A stretch of 62,655 nucleotides of DNA from the IMG/VR virus record IMGVR_UViG_3300029989_000020, positions 1 to 62,655 of that record. One strand, written 5' to 3'. The notes under the pieces were generated by a model. That model was not told where the DNA came from. It did no database searches and was given only the letters and a program-made list of their open reading frames with translations. The position numbers and the translations under genes were made by a program. Source of the stretch: a virus. Positions 1 to 8,013 of the stretch are shown here, piece after piece (within the stretch, counting starts at the first letter, position 1; every line of letters starts with the position of its first letter).

Positions 1-138
1 CGGGGATTCGCAACGTACAGCCTGGCCCCGTGCCGCCTTTCGTATCGGCGTCATGCGTGGCTCCTTACTTTTCATCTTTGACTTGCGCTGCATTTCCTTG
101 CGCGGCTTTCCAGCCTTAGCAAAGCCGCCCGACTTCAT
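1..138 (-). CDS. YbcO-like nuclease, duplicated 5' end (partial)
   Basis: This is the 5' end of the gene read in full at 62264-62647, repeated by the assembly overlap. The start codon is at 138-136. The base missing near position 20 shifts the frame here, whereas the right-hand copy stays open, so coding evidence favours the right copy. It is not a separate gene. Confidence 0.75.
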   Translation of the reverse strand, partial: MKSGGFAKAGKPRKEMQRKSKMKSKEPRMTPIRKAARGQAVRCESP

Positions 139-146
139 CGCAGCGC
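1..146. repeat. Terminal direct repeat, left copy (circular assembly overlap)
   Basis: Bases 1-146 match 62509-62655 except that the right copy has one extra T at 62529. Such a short end repeat is typical of a circular contig left untrimmed. It shows that the molecule closes and that the genes at both ends form one operon. A true short terminal repeat of the virion is possible but less likely, because the repeat lies inside a gene. Confidence 0.9.
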
Positions 147-176
147 CTTGCTTCATGGGAGTTTTGCGGGATAGGC

Positions 177-410
177 TCAAGGGGCAACCTCGCCAGCCAA
201 AGCGCGATCAACGAAGCTTGCTCGGTCATCGGTCGGCACTTTGAAATAGGCCACCGCCAGGCGGGAGAAATGCGCGTCCGTGCGCATCAATTTACCGTTG
301 TAGCGATCCGAGTCCGCCTCGTTGCGCTCGCCCTGCGCTTGGTAGTACTTCCCTGCGCGTTGACGGGCCATGCCTTCGCCCTCTTCGCCAGCATCAAATT
401 TCGTGGTCAT
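177..410 (-). CDS. Small hypothetical protein, 77 aa
   Basis: I do not recognise this protein. It is hydrophilic and charged, with no membrane segment or cysteine motif. The ATG at 410 forms an ATGA overlap with the stop of the upstream gene; a longer frame back to 527 is open but its added part looks non-coding and overlaps that gene. It lies between the 62-aa gene and, across the circle junction, the YbcO-like nuclease gene. Confidence 0.65.
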   Translation of the reverse strand: MTTKFDAGEEGEGMARQRAGKYYQAQGERNEADSDRYNGKLMRTDAHFSRLAVAYFKVPTDDRASFVDRALAGEVAP

Positions 411-595
411 TTCGACTCCTGCAGCGCATAGGCTCCAACACGGTGCGCACGGTCGGAAATTCGCTGATGCCGCTCTGCATCTTCGACTTCTTGCGCTTGG
501 CGCTGGCGGTCGAACTGGGCAAGCCATTGGCGCGATTGCTCGCAGCCACTTGCTGCGCGGGATTCTGCTGTTTTGATTTTTACGATTTCGCTCAT
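407..595 (-). CDS. Small hypothetical protein, 62 aa
   Basis: A Lys/Arg/Gln/Glu-rich, probably helical protein without a family I can name. It is linked by ATGA overlaps on both sides (592-595 upstream, 407-410 downstream), the usual sign of translational coupling in this operon. The gene is supported mainly by this packing. Confidence 0.65.
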   Translation of the reverse strand: MSEIVKIKTAESRAASGCEQSRQWLAQFDRQRQAQEVEDAERHQRISDRAHRVGAYALQESK

Positions 596-945
596 GCTAT
601 TTTTGCTCCAAATGTTTTAAGCATCGCTTTCAATTCATCGATGCGGGTTTTATCAACAGACACGGAAATATAGGCCGTGGTTTGTGCTTTACGCCAGCGC
701 TTGAAATGCGTCACAAGTTCGATTGGATCGCGGTCTGCCACAGATTTATAATACGATCCGCACTCCAAGATAACTGAGTCTGCATCATTCAACTTCATAT
801 AATCAAAGTCGAAATTGTCTTCGCCCACTTCTTTTCCGTTGACTAAAAGAACTTCGTCATCCATCCATGCGCCTTCTGGCCAGAATTGTGGATCAGTATC
901 ATTTAGATAGGCTTTGTATTCAGCGCCTGTAGTTTTAACGCTCAT
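592..945 (-). CDS. Hypothetical protein, 117 aa
   Basis: An acidic soluble protein (N-terminal half rich in Asp/Glu, e.g. WPEGAWMDDEV), unrecognised. The last 40 residues are basic and could form a helix. The start overlaps the end of the upstream gene and the end overlaps the next start (ATGA), so it is an integral member of the early minus-strand operon. Confidence 0.7.
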   Translation of the reverse strand: MSVKTTGAEYKAYLNDTDPQFWPEGAWMDDEVLLVNGKEVGEDNFDFDYMKLNDADSVILECGSYYKSVADRDPIELVTHFKRWRKAQTTAYISVSVDKTRIDELKAMLKTFGAKIA

Positions 946-1154
946 TCTTTTTCTCCAATGTATGGTTTATTTACGCCGCGTGCCGAAAACCAAGCATCGC
1001 GGGCCATCTCCTCGAACGCTTTAAACATGGCGCAGTTATTTTCCGTCAAGTCTGCGTATTGGAACCCAAGGTAACGGGAACATGATTCCAAATATGCTTG
1101 AAATTCCTTCATTGTCGCAATGCGAAGCGCACGATTGTCTTTTGCCTGCCCCAT
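942..1154 (-). CDS. Hypothetical protein, 70 aa
   Basis: Begins MGQAKDNRALRIATMKEF. I prefer the ATG at 1154 to the upstream one at 1178 because it shares its A with the stop of the preceding gene (TAATG), the coupling pattern used throughout. No known domain; mixed charged helical character. Confidence 0.65.
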   Translation of the reverse strand: MGQAKDNRALRIATMKEFQAYLESCSRYLGFQYADLTENNCAMFKAFEEMARDAWFSARGVNKPYIGEKE

Positions 1155-1543
1155 TATTTCCCCTCCAGCGTATCGCATGCGTCGAGATATTCCGTTATGC
1201 GAGACTCCAATGTATCGGAACCTTTAGCCCACATTTTCGGCGCTATGCCAAGACTTTTTACCTCGCGCAGCAGCGCACGGGCGGCGTTGAGTTCAAACTG
1301 GTAGCCGTTAGAGCGCTCGCAGATATCAACTAGCGTGGCGCCATTCTCCAACGATTCTGTGTCGATTCCTTCGCAGACGTTCCATGCGGCAGCAAGACGG
1401 CGCGCATTTCCTTCTTCCAAGCCGCCCGCAATCAATAAGACTTCTGAATCATCAGGGCGAATGAAATTATCCCCGATCAATTCCCATTCATTTGTATGCG
1501 GCAAGATTGATGCGTGAATTTTTCCTTGCGTATGCTTGCTCAT
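1154..1543 (-). CDS. Phage accessory protein of the MSKHT- family, 129 aa
   Basis: Begins MSKHTQGKIHA and contains EEGNARRLAAAWN followed by a C-terminal helical part ending in a leucine-rich stretch. These match the MSKHTPGPW...NARLIAAAPE class of accessory proteins common in temperate-type phages; their function is unknown. It overlaps the upstream HTH gene by four bases and the downstream gene by one. Confidence 0.75.
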   Translation of the reverse strand: MSKHTQGKIHASILPHTNEWELIGDNFIRPDDSEVLLIAGGLEEGNARRLAAAWNVCEGIDTESLENGATLVDICERSNGYQFELNAARALLREVKSLGIAPKMWAKGSDTLESRITEYLDACDTLEGK

Positions 1544-1755
1544 CCCGCCACCTTTTCACTCAACTTCTCGATTAGCGAAATCTTCATATCCGTCTTCTTG
1601 TGGATGATGATGGTCAGCTCGGCGGAGACTTTACCGGCATCGCGGGACTTGCTCACAACTGCAGGCCCAACGCCAAGAAACAGACTCAGGGCGCGATCAT
1701 TTTTCAGGCCGCGATCATTGATGATCTTGTCGAACAGTGCGTATGGCTTCTTCAT
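1540..1755 (-). CDS. Small HTH (Cro-like) regulator, 71 aa
   Basis: First gene of the minus-strand operon, facing a divergent plus-strand operon. Residues about 17-45 (GLKNDRALSLFLGVGPAVVSKSRDAGKVS) read as a helix-turn-helix of the XRE/Cro type. It aligns over its length with the 76-aa protein at 15879-16109 (both have a LFD..I.. start, .LKND.AL..., and a second basic segment), so the two are paralogues placed at two divergent control regions. Probably a repressor binding the operator-like sequences next to its own promoter; DNA binding is inferred. Confidence 0.75.
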   Translation of the reverse strand: MKKPYALFDKIINDRGLKNDRALSLFLGVGPAVVSKSRDAGKVSAELTIIIHKKTDMKISLIEKLSEKVAG

Positions 1756-1790
1756 TATTTTCCTTGGTTATGTGTGGATGTGACAGACAA

Positions 1791-1819
1791 ATTATGGCAT
1801 GCAAATTTACAACAGGCAA
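1791..1819 (-). promoter_or_regulatory. Putative promoter of the early minus-strand operon
   Basis: On the minus strand TTGCCT (1819-1814), a 17-base spacer and CATAAT (1796-1791) lie 36 bases upstream of the HTH gene start at 1755. The spacer contains ATTTGCATGC, resembling the TTGCAT elements of the other promoters described here. Sequence-based only. Confidence 0.5.
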
Positions 1820-1852
1820 GATGATTTTGTGGCGCTGCGAGAATTAAATGTG

Positions 1853-1881
1853 TTGACTTACTTGATGCCATGGCGCAAACT
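1853..1881 (+). promoter_or_regulatory. Putative divergent promoter of the left plus-strand operon
   Basis: TTGACT (1853-1858), 17 bases, CAAACT (1876-1881) on the plus strand, about 70 bases before the first plus-strand gene. The -10 is weak (3 of 6). It lies back to back with the minus-strand promoter at 1791-1819, giving a control region for the HTH protein at 1540. Confidence 0.35.
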
Positions 1882-1951
1882 GGAATTTCTGAATCGAAAC
1901 AATATAACCAGTATGGCTGCAACCGCAGCACGTAACCACAAGGAGAGATAG

Positions 1952-2128
1952 ATGCCTACTAAAGCACAAGAAATTTTGCACCAGTTCGGGACTTATGAGC
2001 AAAAAAGAACATGGGCCGAGGGGAATTGCATCCGTCAAGAGCATGACTCTCAGCGTGGCTTTTCCGCCTTTTATTTTGCTGATGGGAGCAAGATTATTGA
2101 TCGTAGCGGAAGGCTGCGCGCAGCATGA
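1952..2128 (+). CDS. Small hypothetical protein, 58 aa
   Basis: ATG at 1952 follows an AGGAGAG ribosome site (1941-1947); the frame runs 58 codons and ends in an ATGA overlap with the next start at 2125. The protein begins MPTKAQEILHQFGTYEQ and ends RSGRLRAA. Unrecognised, soluble. The ribosome site and coupling make it a convincing gene despite its size. Confidence 0.75.
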   Translation: MPTKAQEILHQFGTYEQKRTWAEGNCIRQEHDSQRGFSAFYFADGSKIIDRSGRLRAA

Positions 2129-2316
2129 ATACTTCTAACGCCATCCTTCACACACTCCGCGACAGCGGCCCCGCAGACATAACCGAACTGTGCCGCACGC
2201 TGGCAGCAACTGAGCCAAGCGCGGCAAGGGAGCATGTTTGCCAGGAGCTGCACGGGCTGATTCGGGCGGACAAGGTAGCCGTATCTTGTGGAATCTATAA
2301 ATTGAAAGGGGAATGA
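2125..2316 (+). CDS. Winged-helix-like small protein, 63 aa
   Basis: MNTSNAILHTLRDSG followed by ELCRTLA..., a recognition-helix-like region and a wing-like end (KVAVSCGIYKLKG). This is the layout of small winged-helix proteins seen in phage accessory operons. Probably DNA binding; target unknown. Coupled to the 58-aa gene upstream and followed by a GTG-started gene after one base. Confidence 0.6.
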   Translation: MNTSNAILHTLRDSGPADITELCRTLAATEPSAAREHVCQELHGLIRADKVAVSCGIYKLKGE

Positions 2317-2317
2317 A

Positions 2318-2545
2318 GTGGCTTCCAAAGAATGGCTGGTACATATCACCACAAAAGATTGGGTTCCGGGAGATCGCCATCTTGGCTATGAGGAAGTCAT
2401 TGCAGAGACTGAGATTGGCGCACGGCATATCGCCGCTAGCCAATTTGCAACGCGCATTCAGTATGAGCCAATAATTCGGCGCAAGTTTGAAGCAAGAAAG
2501 CTTACGCATGGCGACTGGTGCGCACCAGAAGCAATCGAAATTTAA
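2318..2545 (+). CDS. Hypothetical protein, 75 aa (GTG start)
   Basis: Starts with GTG at 2318, one base after the previous stop and preceded by AAAGGGGAA. The product (MASKEWLVHITTKDW...) is soluble with a mixed alpha/beta look and a His/Arg-rich centre. No family recognised. No ATG alternative is in frame near the start. Confidence 0.65.
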   Translation: MASKEWLVHITTKDWVPGDRHLGYEEVIAETEIGARHIAASQFATRIQYEPIIRRKFEARKLTHGDWCAPEAIEI

Positions 2546-2587
2546 CCAACAGCCGGGCCGCGTGGCTCGGCATAACGAGGGGGATTT

Positions 2588-2977
2588 ATGAGAAAGTTTG
2601 ATGAATTGAAAGTGAAGGCGACAGCCGCAACGCAGTTACTATGGGAAGTAACAGGGCATACCGTCTACGCGCTGGAGCATGATAGATGGCGCAAGGGTGT
2701 TGAACAGATGCGCAATCGTTTCTCGTTCTCGGTACAGCGCGGCCCCGATACGCCCGAAAGCGAATTGCAGGCTATCGCAGAATTCTGCCAAGCCGCTAAC
2801 CCTGACGCTATCCTTGAACTGCTGGCCATCCAGGCGCAGCTGGTGGCAGCGCTGAAAGGTCTGGATGATTCGTTCTGCTCGATCAACGAATTCAGCAACA
2901 AGGAAGAGCGCCACCAAGCACGCATGAACTTGATCGCCGCCCGCGCCGCCGTTGCTGCAACAGAGGTGAAGCCATGA
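2588..2977 (+). CDS. Ead/Ea22-like accessory protein, 129 aa
   Basis: Carries EFCQAANPDAILELLA, a motif shared by the Ead/Ea22-type proteins of lambdoid accessory regions, followed by a helical QLVAALKGLDD region. The role of this class is unknown. Ribosome site GAGGGGG before ATG 2588; the end overlaps a small membrane-protein gene by ATGA. Confidence 0.7.
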   Translation: MRKFDELKVKATAATQLLWEVTGHTVYALEHDRWRKGVEQMRNRFSFSVQRGPDTPESELQAIAEFCQAANPDAILELLAIQAQLVAALKGLDDSFCSINEFSNKEERHQARMNLIAARAAVAATEVKP

Positions 2978-3102
2978 AAATCCGCACGCAATCGCGCTTC
3001 AAGCCCCTGCGCGACTTTATCCGCCAGCCAGCCGTGTTAGCAGCCTTCGCATTTATCGCGGCTCTGGCCATCATCGAATACTTTTCTAAGGCGCCACAAT
3101 GA
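2974..3102 (+). CDS. Single-pass membrane mini-protein, 42 aa
   Basis: Frame 2974-3102, with ATGA overlaps at both ends. Residues about 19-36 (PAVLAAFAFIAALAIIEY) form one hydrophobic segment after a basic N-terminus (RTQSRFK...R), so it should be an inner-membrane protein with the N-terminus inside. Function unknown. One of several such mini-membrane proteins in this phage. Confidence 0.7.
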   Translation: MKIRTQSRFKPLRDFIRQPAVLAAFAFIAALAIIEYFSKAPQ

Positions 3103-3989
3103 GCCATAAATGCCAAAATTGCGAAGACACGGGTCATAGCAACCCTGACGTTTTCGACCTTGACTGCACGGATTGCGACGTAGCATCGCAACGCTATGCA
3201 CTGAACAAGTTCGCATCGGATGCGCGGCGCAAGTCGCCTGATGTTGGCGATCTGTATTGGGCCATCCATCAGCGGGCGCTTGCCATGGCGCCGAAGCAGG
3301 AAGAACTGGACGCGATGCGCGAGGCATTGCGCAATGCAAACCATAAATTTTTTGCAGCAAACGAGAAATTGCAATCGCTCGCAGCCCCGGCAGCCGCCAA
3401 TGGCGCGCTGCCCGATCTGCCAGAGGTTCAGATGGATCATTTAAATGTACTGGCACAGCACTACACCGCCGACCAGATGCGCGCCTACGGCCAAGCCTGC
3501 GCCGCCGCTGGCCCGGATGCTGCTCTGGTGAAGGCGCTGGAAGCTATGCTTGAGCAGTTCAACTTCAATACAATCACTGGCATCGTTCACGACGAATCGG
3601 CAGCGATTGCGCAGGCACGCGCCGCCTTGCAAGCCGTCCCGGTACAGGATGCTGCGCTTACCGACGCATACCGCGCATTGCAAAATACCTTACTGGTCGT
3701 TCCTGATGGCGATTTCAAGCGGAAAATGGACGATTGGCTGTCGCAACGCTTGGGCGTGATTGACGGCGCGCTCCTTCCAGTTCCGAGCGGCTGGAAGCTG
3801 GTGCCAATCGAACCGACCGACGCGATGGCTGTTGCTGCTATCGAAGTGACGTTGGGAAATCCGGCGATCAACGGCGTGGCTCAATACCGCGCAATGATTG
3901 CTGCCTCGCCAGTAGCGCAACCAGAAGTCCGCAAGCCTATTATGTGGGCTGCGCTGAGCATGGATGGCAAGGCCGTTTGCGCCAATTAA
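3099..3989 (+). CDS. Mosaic accessory protein with zinc-ribbon-like N-terminus, 296 aa (possibly truncated)
   Basis: Residues 5-27 hold CQNC...CTDC, a likely zinc knuckle. The middle has YTADQMRAYGQACA and an ARAALQAVPVQ segment also present in the 295-aa protein at 16638; the C-terminus has GWKLVPIEPTDAM, a common tail of phage accessory proteins. The frame stops with TAA at 3987, but the same frame stays open 29 more codons to TAG 4077 and encodes a plausible family-like ending (TIVPLYAGASEP). A nonsense change or stop readthrough is possible. Confidence 0.75.
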   Translation: MSHKCQNCEDTGHSNPDVFDLDCTDCDVASQRYALNKFASDARRKSPDVGDLYWAIHQRALAMAPKQEELDAMREALRNANHKFFAANEKLQSLAAPAAANGALPDLPEVQMDHLNVLAQHYTADQMRAYGQACAAAGPDAALVKALEAMLEQFNFNTITGIVHDESAAIAQARAALQAVPVQDAALTDAYRALQNTLLVVPDGDFKRKMDDWLSQRLGVIDGALLPVPSGWKLVPIEPTDAMAVAAIEVTLGNPAINGVAQYRAMIAASPVAQPEVRKPIMWAALSMDGKAVCAN

Positions 3990-4079
3990 GACAAGCAGGC
4001 CTGCGACATTGAGCGGTTATGTATCAAGACGCCAACAACCATCGTTCCACTGTATGCAGGCGCATCCGAGCCACAGTAG
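3990..4079 (+). other. In-frame continuation after the stop of the 296-aa gene
   Basis: Directly after TAA 3987-3989 the same frame continues 29 codons without interruption: DKQACDIERLC..., then TIVPLYAGASEPQ and TAG. VPLY-A endings are what I expect at the end of this mosaic family, so this piece was probably once part of the protein. The rest of the gap to 4204 holds only the promoter described next. Confidence 0.5.
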
Positions 4080-4112
4080 CTGTTGCAAATCCGCCAAAGA
4101 GAATCGCAGACG

Positions 4113-4154
4113 CATAAATAATTTACTTGCATTATTCAATGCGTCTGATATGAT
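4113..4154 (+). promoter_or_regulatory. Promoter P1 of the recT operon, with repeated upstream box
   Basis: TTGCAT (4127-4132), 16 bases, TATGAT (4149-4154). Bases 4113-4141 are repeated at 8494-8522 with 28 of 29 identities. The box contains GCATT-ATTC-AATGC, an inverted repeat lying between -35 and -10 and suited to a repressor. The leader runs about 45 bases to the recT ATG at 4205, preceded by GGAGAG. Confidence 0.7.
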
Positions 4155-4204
4155 TTACCCATTCCCGCAGTGAGCGGAAAACGCAGTTCAACACGGAGAG
4201 AAAT

Positions 4205-5326
4205 ATGAGCGAAGTTACGAATGAAGGCCAAGCCTCGATGCAGTTGGCCCCGATGCCAATGACCAGCACCGCATCGCTGGTTTTGGACGTTGCCAGCATG
4301 GAAAGCATCATGCGCATGGCCGATGTGATGGCTGGAAGCCGCACGACGATTCCAGCGCACCTCAAGGGTAGCTCGTCCGATTGCGCGGCTGTGATCATGC
4401 AAGCGATGCAATGGAAAATGAACCCTTTCGCAGTTGCTCAGAAAACGCATATCGTCAACGGCACATTGGGCTATGAAGGCCAGTTGGTCAATGCTGCCAT
4501 CACGGCCAGCGGTGTGACAAAGGATCGTTTCAACTATGAATGGTTCGGAGCATGGGAGCGCATCATTGGTAAGACTAAGGTTGTCAACGTGCCAGAAAAA
4601 GGCACAAGGGGCAAAGACGATTATAAAAAGGCGTATCAGTTTCACGCATCAGACTATGACCTGAATCTGGAAACTGGCCTTGGCATTCGCATATGGGCAA
4701 CCTTACGCGGCGAAACAGAGCCACGCGAATTGACCCTGCTTCTGGCGCAGGCTACCGTGCGTAACTCGCCACTGTGGGCCACCGACCCACGCCAGCAACT
4801 CGCATATCTGGCCGTGAAACGCTGGGCGCGCCTGTACGCTCCAGATGTAATCTTGGGCGTCTATACGCCCGACGAGTTGGAAGAAGGAAATCGTGAAATC
4901 CGAGATATCACGCCTGTTGGCGCCGACACTACGCAAAGCATCGCCGCCGCGCCAGAAGCATCGGCAGACCTGGTGGCTCAAGCAAAATCCGCCGCAAGCA
5001 AAGGCGTTGCCGCATATCAGCAGTTCTGGAAAGATGCTGGCGCTCAAGGCCGCAAGTCGTTGGCTGCGCATCATGAAGGCTGGAAGGCAGACGCAACCGC
5101 CGCTGACCAGTCCCGCACCATTGATGCCGAGCCAGTACTTAATGACAAGAAAACTCTTTCGGCCGACATGCAGACGATGCTGGACGACTTGAAAAATGAC
5201 GCGGCAGGCGGCGTGGAAATGCTTGGCGCCATGTGGGAGCGCCTGTCGGATGCCACGAAGGATGCCTTGTCCGATGAGTATCCTAAGCTGATGGCCATTG
5301 CCGAGGCTACGGGCGGCGTGAAATGA
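4205..5326 (+). CDS. recT: RecT-family single-strand annealing recombinase, 373 aa
   Basis: RecT proteins anneal complementary strands and work with a 5'-3' exonuclease in phage recombination and genome circularisation. The core (about residues 35-230) shows family features: AAVIMQAMQWKMNPFAVAQK, GYEGQLVNAAI, and AYLAVKRWARLYAPDVILGVYTPDE. The C-terminal third is an Ala/Asp-rich linker and helix that typically recruits partners. Start ATG 4205 has GGAGAG; the end overlaps the exonuclease gene by four bases, as expected of a recombination pair. Driven by promoter P1. Confidence 0.93.
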   Translation: MSEVTNEGQASMQLAPMPMTSTASLVLDVASMESIMRMADVMAGSRTTIPAHLKGSSSDCAAVIMQAMQWKMNPFAVAQKTHIVNGTLGYEGQLVNAAITASGVTKDRFNYEWFGAWERIIGKTKVVNVPEKGTRGKDDYKKAYQFHASDYDLNLETGLGIRIWATLRGETEPRELTLLLAQATVRNSPLWATDPRQQLAYLAVKRWARLYAPDVILGVYTPDELEEGNREIRDITPVGADTTQSIAAAPEASADLVAQAKSAASKGVAAYQQFWKDAGAQGRKSLAAHHEGWKADATAADQSRTIDAEPVLNDKKTLSADMQTMLDDLKNDAAGGVEMLGAMWERLSDATKDALSDEYPKLMAIAEATGGVK

Positions 5327-6090
5327 TTATCCTGACTTGCGAGCAAGGAAGTGAATCTTGGCATAAAGCAAGGGCAGGAGTAATAACCGCAAGTATGTTC
5401 ACTGTAGCTCGTTCGCGTACTGGCGGCCTGGATGAAAAGCAGCAGGCCTATGTTGACGCAATCCGGCAGGGCATGAGTGAAAGCTATGCGCGAGAAATTG
5501 CCGGATACCGCGCCACACCAAAGGCAGCCTCTATTCAGCGTGGCATTGAAGGCTTGCCAGTGGGCGACTTTTCTGAGGCGGCGAAGAATTATGCTTTCCG
5601 CCTTGCCATTGAACGCATCAGCGGCGAACCGCTAGATGAAGGCTTTGAAACTTTCGCCATGCGGCGCGGCCACGATCTTGAACCGGCTGCACGGCAAGAG
5701 CATGAGATTGCTAGTGGTCATATGGTTGAGCGCGCCGGGTTCGTTCTTTCGGAAGATCGTCTTTTCGGCGCCAGCGCGGACGGCCTTATCGGGAGCGATG
5801 GCGGAAGTGAATACAAATGCTTGATTTCTCCTGAGCGTCTGCAGCGAATTTACATCGAAGGCGACACAAGCGAATTCATGGATCAGGTGCAGGGATGCAT
5901 GTGGCTCACAGCAAGAAAATGGTGGGATTTCTGTGTGTATTGCCCAGCGATGGAAATCATCGACAAGCAATTATGGATACGAACCTATCAGCGGGACGAT
6001 GAGTACATTGACCAGATGGTAAATGAACTTGCCGAGTTTGAAAAATTGGTCACTCACTACGAAGTAACTTTACGGAAGAAAGACGCATAA
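5323..6090 (+). CDS. YqaJ/lambda-exonuclease-type recombination nuclease, 255 aa
   Basis: A PD-(D/E)XK 5'-3' exonuclease that generates single strands for RecT. Visible motifs: EQGSESWHKARAGVITAS at the start (YqaJ fold), RRGHDLEPAARQEHE, FGASADGLIG with the catalytic Asp, then SEYKC with the E-x-K pair, and QVQGCMWLTARKW. Length fits the family. The ATG overlaps recT and the stop abuts the next start, so the three genes form one unit. Confidence 0.92.
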   Translation: MIILTCEQGSESWHKARAGVITASMFTVARSRTGGLDEKQQAYVDAIRQGMSESYAREIAGYRATPKAASIQRGIEGLPVGDFSEAAKNYAFRLAIERISGEPLDEGFETFAMRRGHDLEPAARQEHEIASGHMVERAGFVLSEDRLFGASADGLIGSDGGSEYKCLISPERLQRIYIEGDTSEFMDQVQGCMWLTARKWWDFCVYCPAMEIIDKQLWIRTYQRDDEYIDQMVNELAEFEKLVTHYEVTLRKKDA

Positions 6091-7451
6091 TGAACACTCA
6101 AGAAAACGAAGTAAGCAGCGCTGTTGCAACCCAAGCGGCACCAGTTTCAAGCCAACTGATCACCCTGGACCCAGCGACCTATGTCACCGAAGTATTCCAG
6201 CCATTCCTGGATAAATTCGCGGCACTGAAAGCCGAAGCGGATGCGATCACGCCTGACGCAAGTACGCCGGCCGGCATGGAAATCTGCATCAAGTACCGCG
6301 CCAGCTTCCGCGACGATGTACGTATTGCTGGCGAGAAGGCCCGCGTTGACCGTAAGGCGCCAATCCTCGCCATCGGGAAATTGCTGGATTCCCGCTACGC
6401 CGAACTGAAAACCGAAGTTCTGCCATACGAAGCCAAGTTCGATGCCGCCATCGAGGCCGAGAAAAAACGCAAGGAAGACATCAAGGCCGCTGAAAAAGCC
6501 CGCGAAGAACAGACCCGCCTGCGCCTGGTCGCCATGCGCGAGTTGCCGCTTGGCGCCATTGGCAAGAGTTCGGCCGACATCGGCGCCATGCTGGAAGCGC
6601 TGGCTGCCGATGAGCCTGGCGAAGATTTCGGCATGCTGCTGGATGCAGCCAAGACGGCGCACGCTGATGCAATGGCTAAATTGACGACGGCACGCGATGC
6701 GGCGCAGGCTAGCGAAGCCGAGGCGGCACGCGTCGCGGCAGAACGCGCCGAACTGGCCGAATTGCGTGAAGCCGCTGCAGCCCGTGCGCGCTTGGCTCAG
6801 GAAGAGGCAGAACGCGTGGCCGCAGTACAAAGGGCAGAAGAAGACCGCATTAAAGCTCTGGCCGCCGAGCGGGAAGCCGCCGCGCTGCGCGAACGTGAAG
6901 CCGCTGCTATCCAACTGAAAAAAGAAGCCGACGCACAGGCAGAAAAGAATCGCTTGGCACAAGCCGAAATCGACCGTCAAATGGCTGAACTGAATGCCGC
7001 CAAGGCTGCGCAGGCTAAAGCCGATGCAGACCGTCAGGCCGCTGCAGATCAGGCTGAACGCGACCGTGCGGCAGCAGAGCAGGCGCGTGTCGATGCCGAA
7101 GCACAAGCGGCACTGGATGCGCGCCTGAAAGAAGAGAGCGCTGCCGAAGCCGAACGGCAGGCAGCAATTGTCGTTGCGCAGCCAGCGCCAGTAGCAGTTG
7201 AGACAGCGCCAGTGGCGGATCTGCTGCAATCGCAAGATGACGTGATTGCAGTGCCGCCAAGCCTGCGCCTGGGCCACATCAACGAACGCATCGCGCCTCT
7301 GTCCATCAATGCCGATGGCCTGCGCCAACTGGGCTTTGAGCATGCCGCGACTGAAAAGGCCGCCAAGCTGTTCAATGAGTCTGATTTCCCGGCCATGTGC
7401 GCAGCTATCATCGCTCACGTCTCCGCTGCACAATCGAAGCACACCGCTTAA
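6090..7451 (+). CDS. Long coiled-coil recombination-operon protein, 453 aa
   Basis: Residues about 120-360 are a near continuous Ala/Glu/Arg/Lys coiled coil (e.g. AEREAAALREREAAAIQLKKE). Flanks are globular: the N-terminal 110 residues, and a C-terminal 65-residue domain (LRLGHINERIAPLSINADGL). Position right after recT and exonuclease suggests a structural partner of recombination, such as a DNA-end or exonuclease organiser. The family is commonly found there but I know no activity. Start ATG 6090 overlaps the exonuclease stop. Confidence 0.75.
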   Translation: MNTQENEVSSAVATQAAPVSSQLITLDPATYVTEVFQPFLDKFAALKAEADAITPDASTPAGMEICIKYRASFRDDVRIAGEKARVDRKAPILAIGKLLDSRYAELKTEVLPYEAKFDAAIEAEKKRKEDIKAAEKAREEQTRLRLVAMRELPLGAIGKSSADIGAMLEALAADEPGEDFGMLLDAAKTAHADAMAKLTTARDAAQASEAEAARVAAERAELAELREAAAARARLAQEEAERVAAVQRAEEDRIKALAAEREAAALREREAAAIQLKKEADAQAEKNRLAQAEIDRQMAELNAAKAAQAKADADRQAAADQAERDRAAAEQARVDAEAQAALDARLKEESAAEAERQAAIVVAQPAPVAVETAPVADLLQSQDDVIAVPPSLRLGHINERIAPLSINADGLRQLGFEHAATEKAAKLFNESDFPAMCAAIIAHVSAAQSKHTA

Positions 7452-7467
7452 CTACAGGAGCAATATC

Positions 7468-7770
7468 ATGAATGCGAATAACATCAAACTGACGCCCGTA
7501 AAATCCAACAAGCTTGCAGCCATCGGCTATGACGCTGCCCGCCAGGTTCTCGCCGTGCAATTTTTCAGCAAGGGCCAGCCCGGTAGCGTTTATCATTACG
7601 CCAATTTCTCATCGGATGACTGGGCGGTATTTGCCTATGCCGAATCGCACGGCAAGCATTTCATTGCGCATATCCAGTCGCAGAAAGAAAAGTACCCATA
7701 TACCAATATGGGCGTGCCGACGGCTGAACCTCAGTCGGCAATCAAGGTCGAAGAGGCGGCGCCGGAATGA
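7468..7770 (+). CDS. KTSC-domain protein, 100 aa
   Basis: VKSNKLAAIGYDAARQVLAVQF ... GSVYHYANFSSDDWAVFAYAESHGKHF matches the KTSC domain (named from its Lys-Thr-Ser-Cys signature; here KSN-A variants). The domain is often found next to phage recombination genes and may bind RNA or DNA. ATG 7468 with CAGGAG at 7455-7460 fixes the start; the longer frame from 7246 overlaps the preceding gene and is not used. Confidence 0.8.
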   Translation: MNANNIKLTPVKSNKLAAIGYDAARQVLAVQFFSKGQPGSVYHYANFSSDDWAVFAYAESHGKHFIAHIQSQKEKYPYTNMGVPTAEPQSAIKVEEAAPE

Positions 7771-7988
7771 ACGCCCGTCAACGCAACCAGAATCGCCGCA
7801 CTGCTGCCGCCCTAGCGGAAGAGGTGTATGAGGCGAACTTGCCGGATGGCTTGCGGCTTCGCAAAGGCAGCCTGTATTACGATTGCGTGGGCTGCGAACG
7901 CGAGTGCGAGTGGTACGGAACGCCCGAAGATTTCGACCATCCTGACGCAATCAAGTTGGGCGGCTGTTCCGAGCGCTGCTGTCCATAA
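7767..7988 (+). CDS. Cys-rich small protein, 73 aa
   Basis: Basic N-terminus (MNARQRNQNRRTAAAL) followed by CVGCERECEW and a C-terminal GGCSERCCP: six to seven cysteines in CxxC-like pairs, probably a zinc ribbon. Nucleic-acid binding is likely by composition. ATGA overlap with the KTSC gene. Confidence 0.7.
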   Translation: MNARQRNQNRRTAAALAEEVYEANLPDGLRLRKGSLYYDCVGCERECEWYGTPEDFDHPDAIKLGGCSERCCP

Positions 7989-8013
7989 ATAAACCAACTA
8001 AAGGAGCGCCACT

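Noticed and set aside
6147-7442. 431-codon open frame antisense to the coiled-coil gene
   Set aside because: It is the shadow of a GC-biased coding sequence; translation is Cys/Phe-rich without domains and there is no ribosome site.
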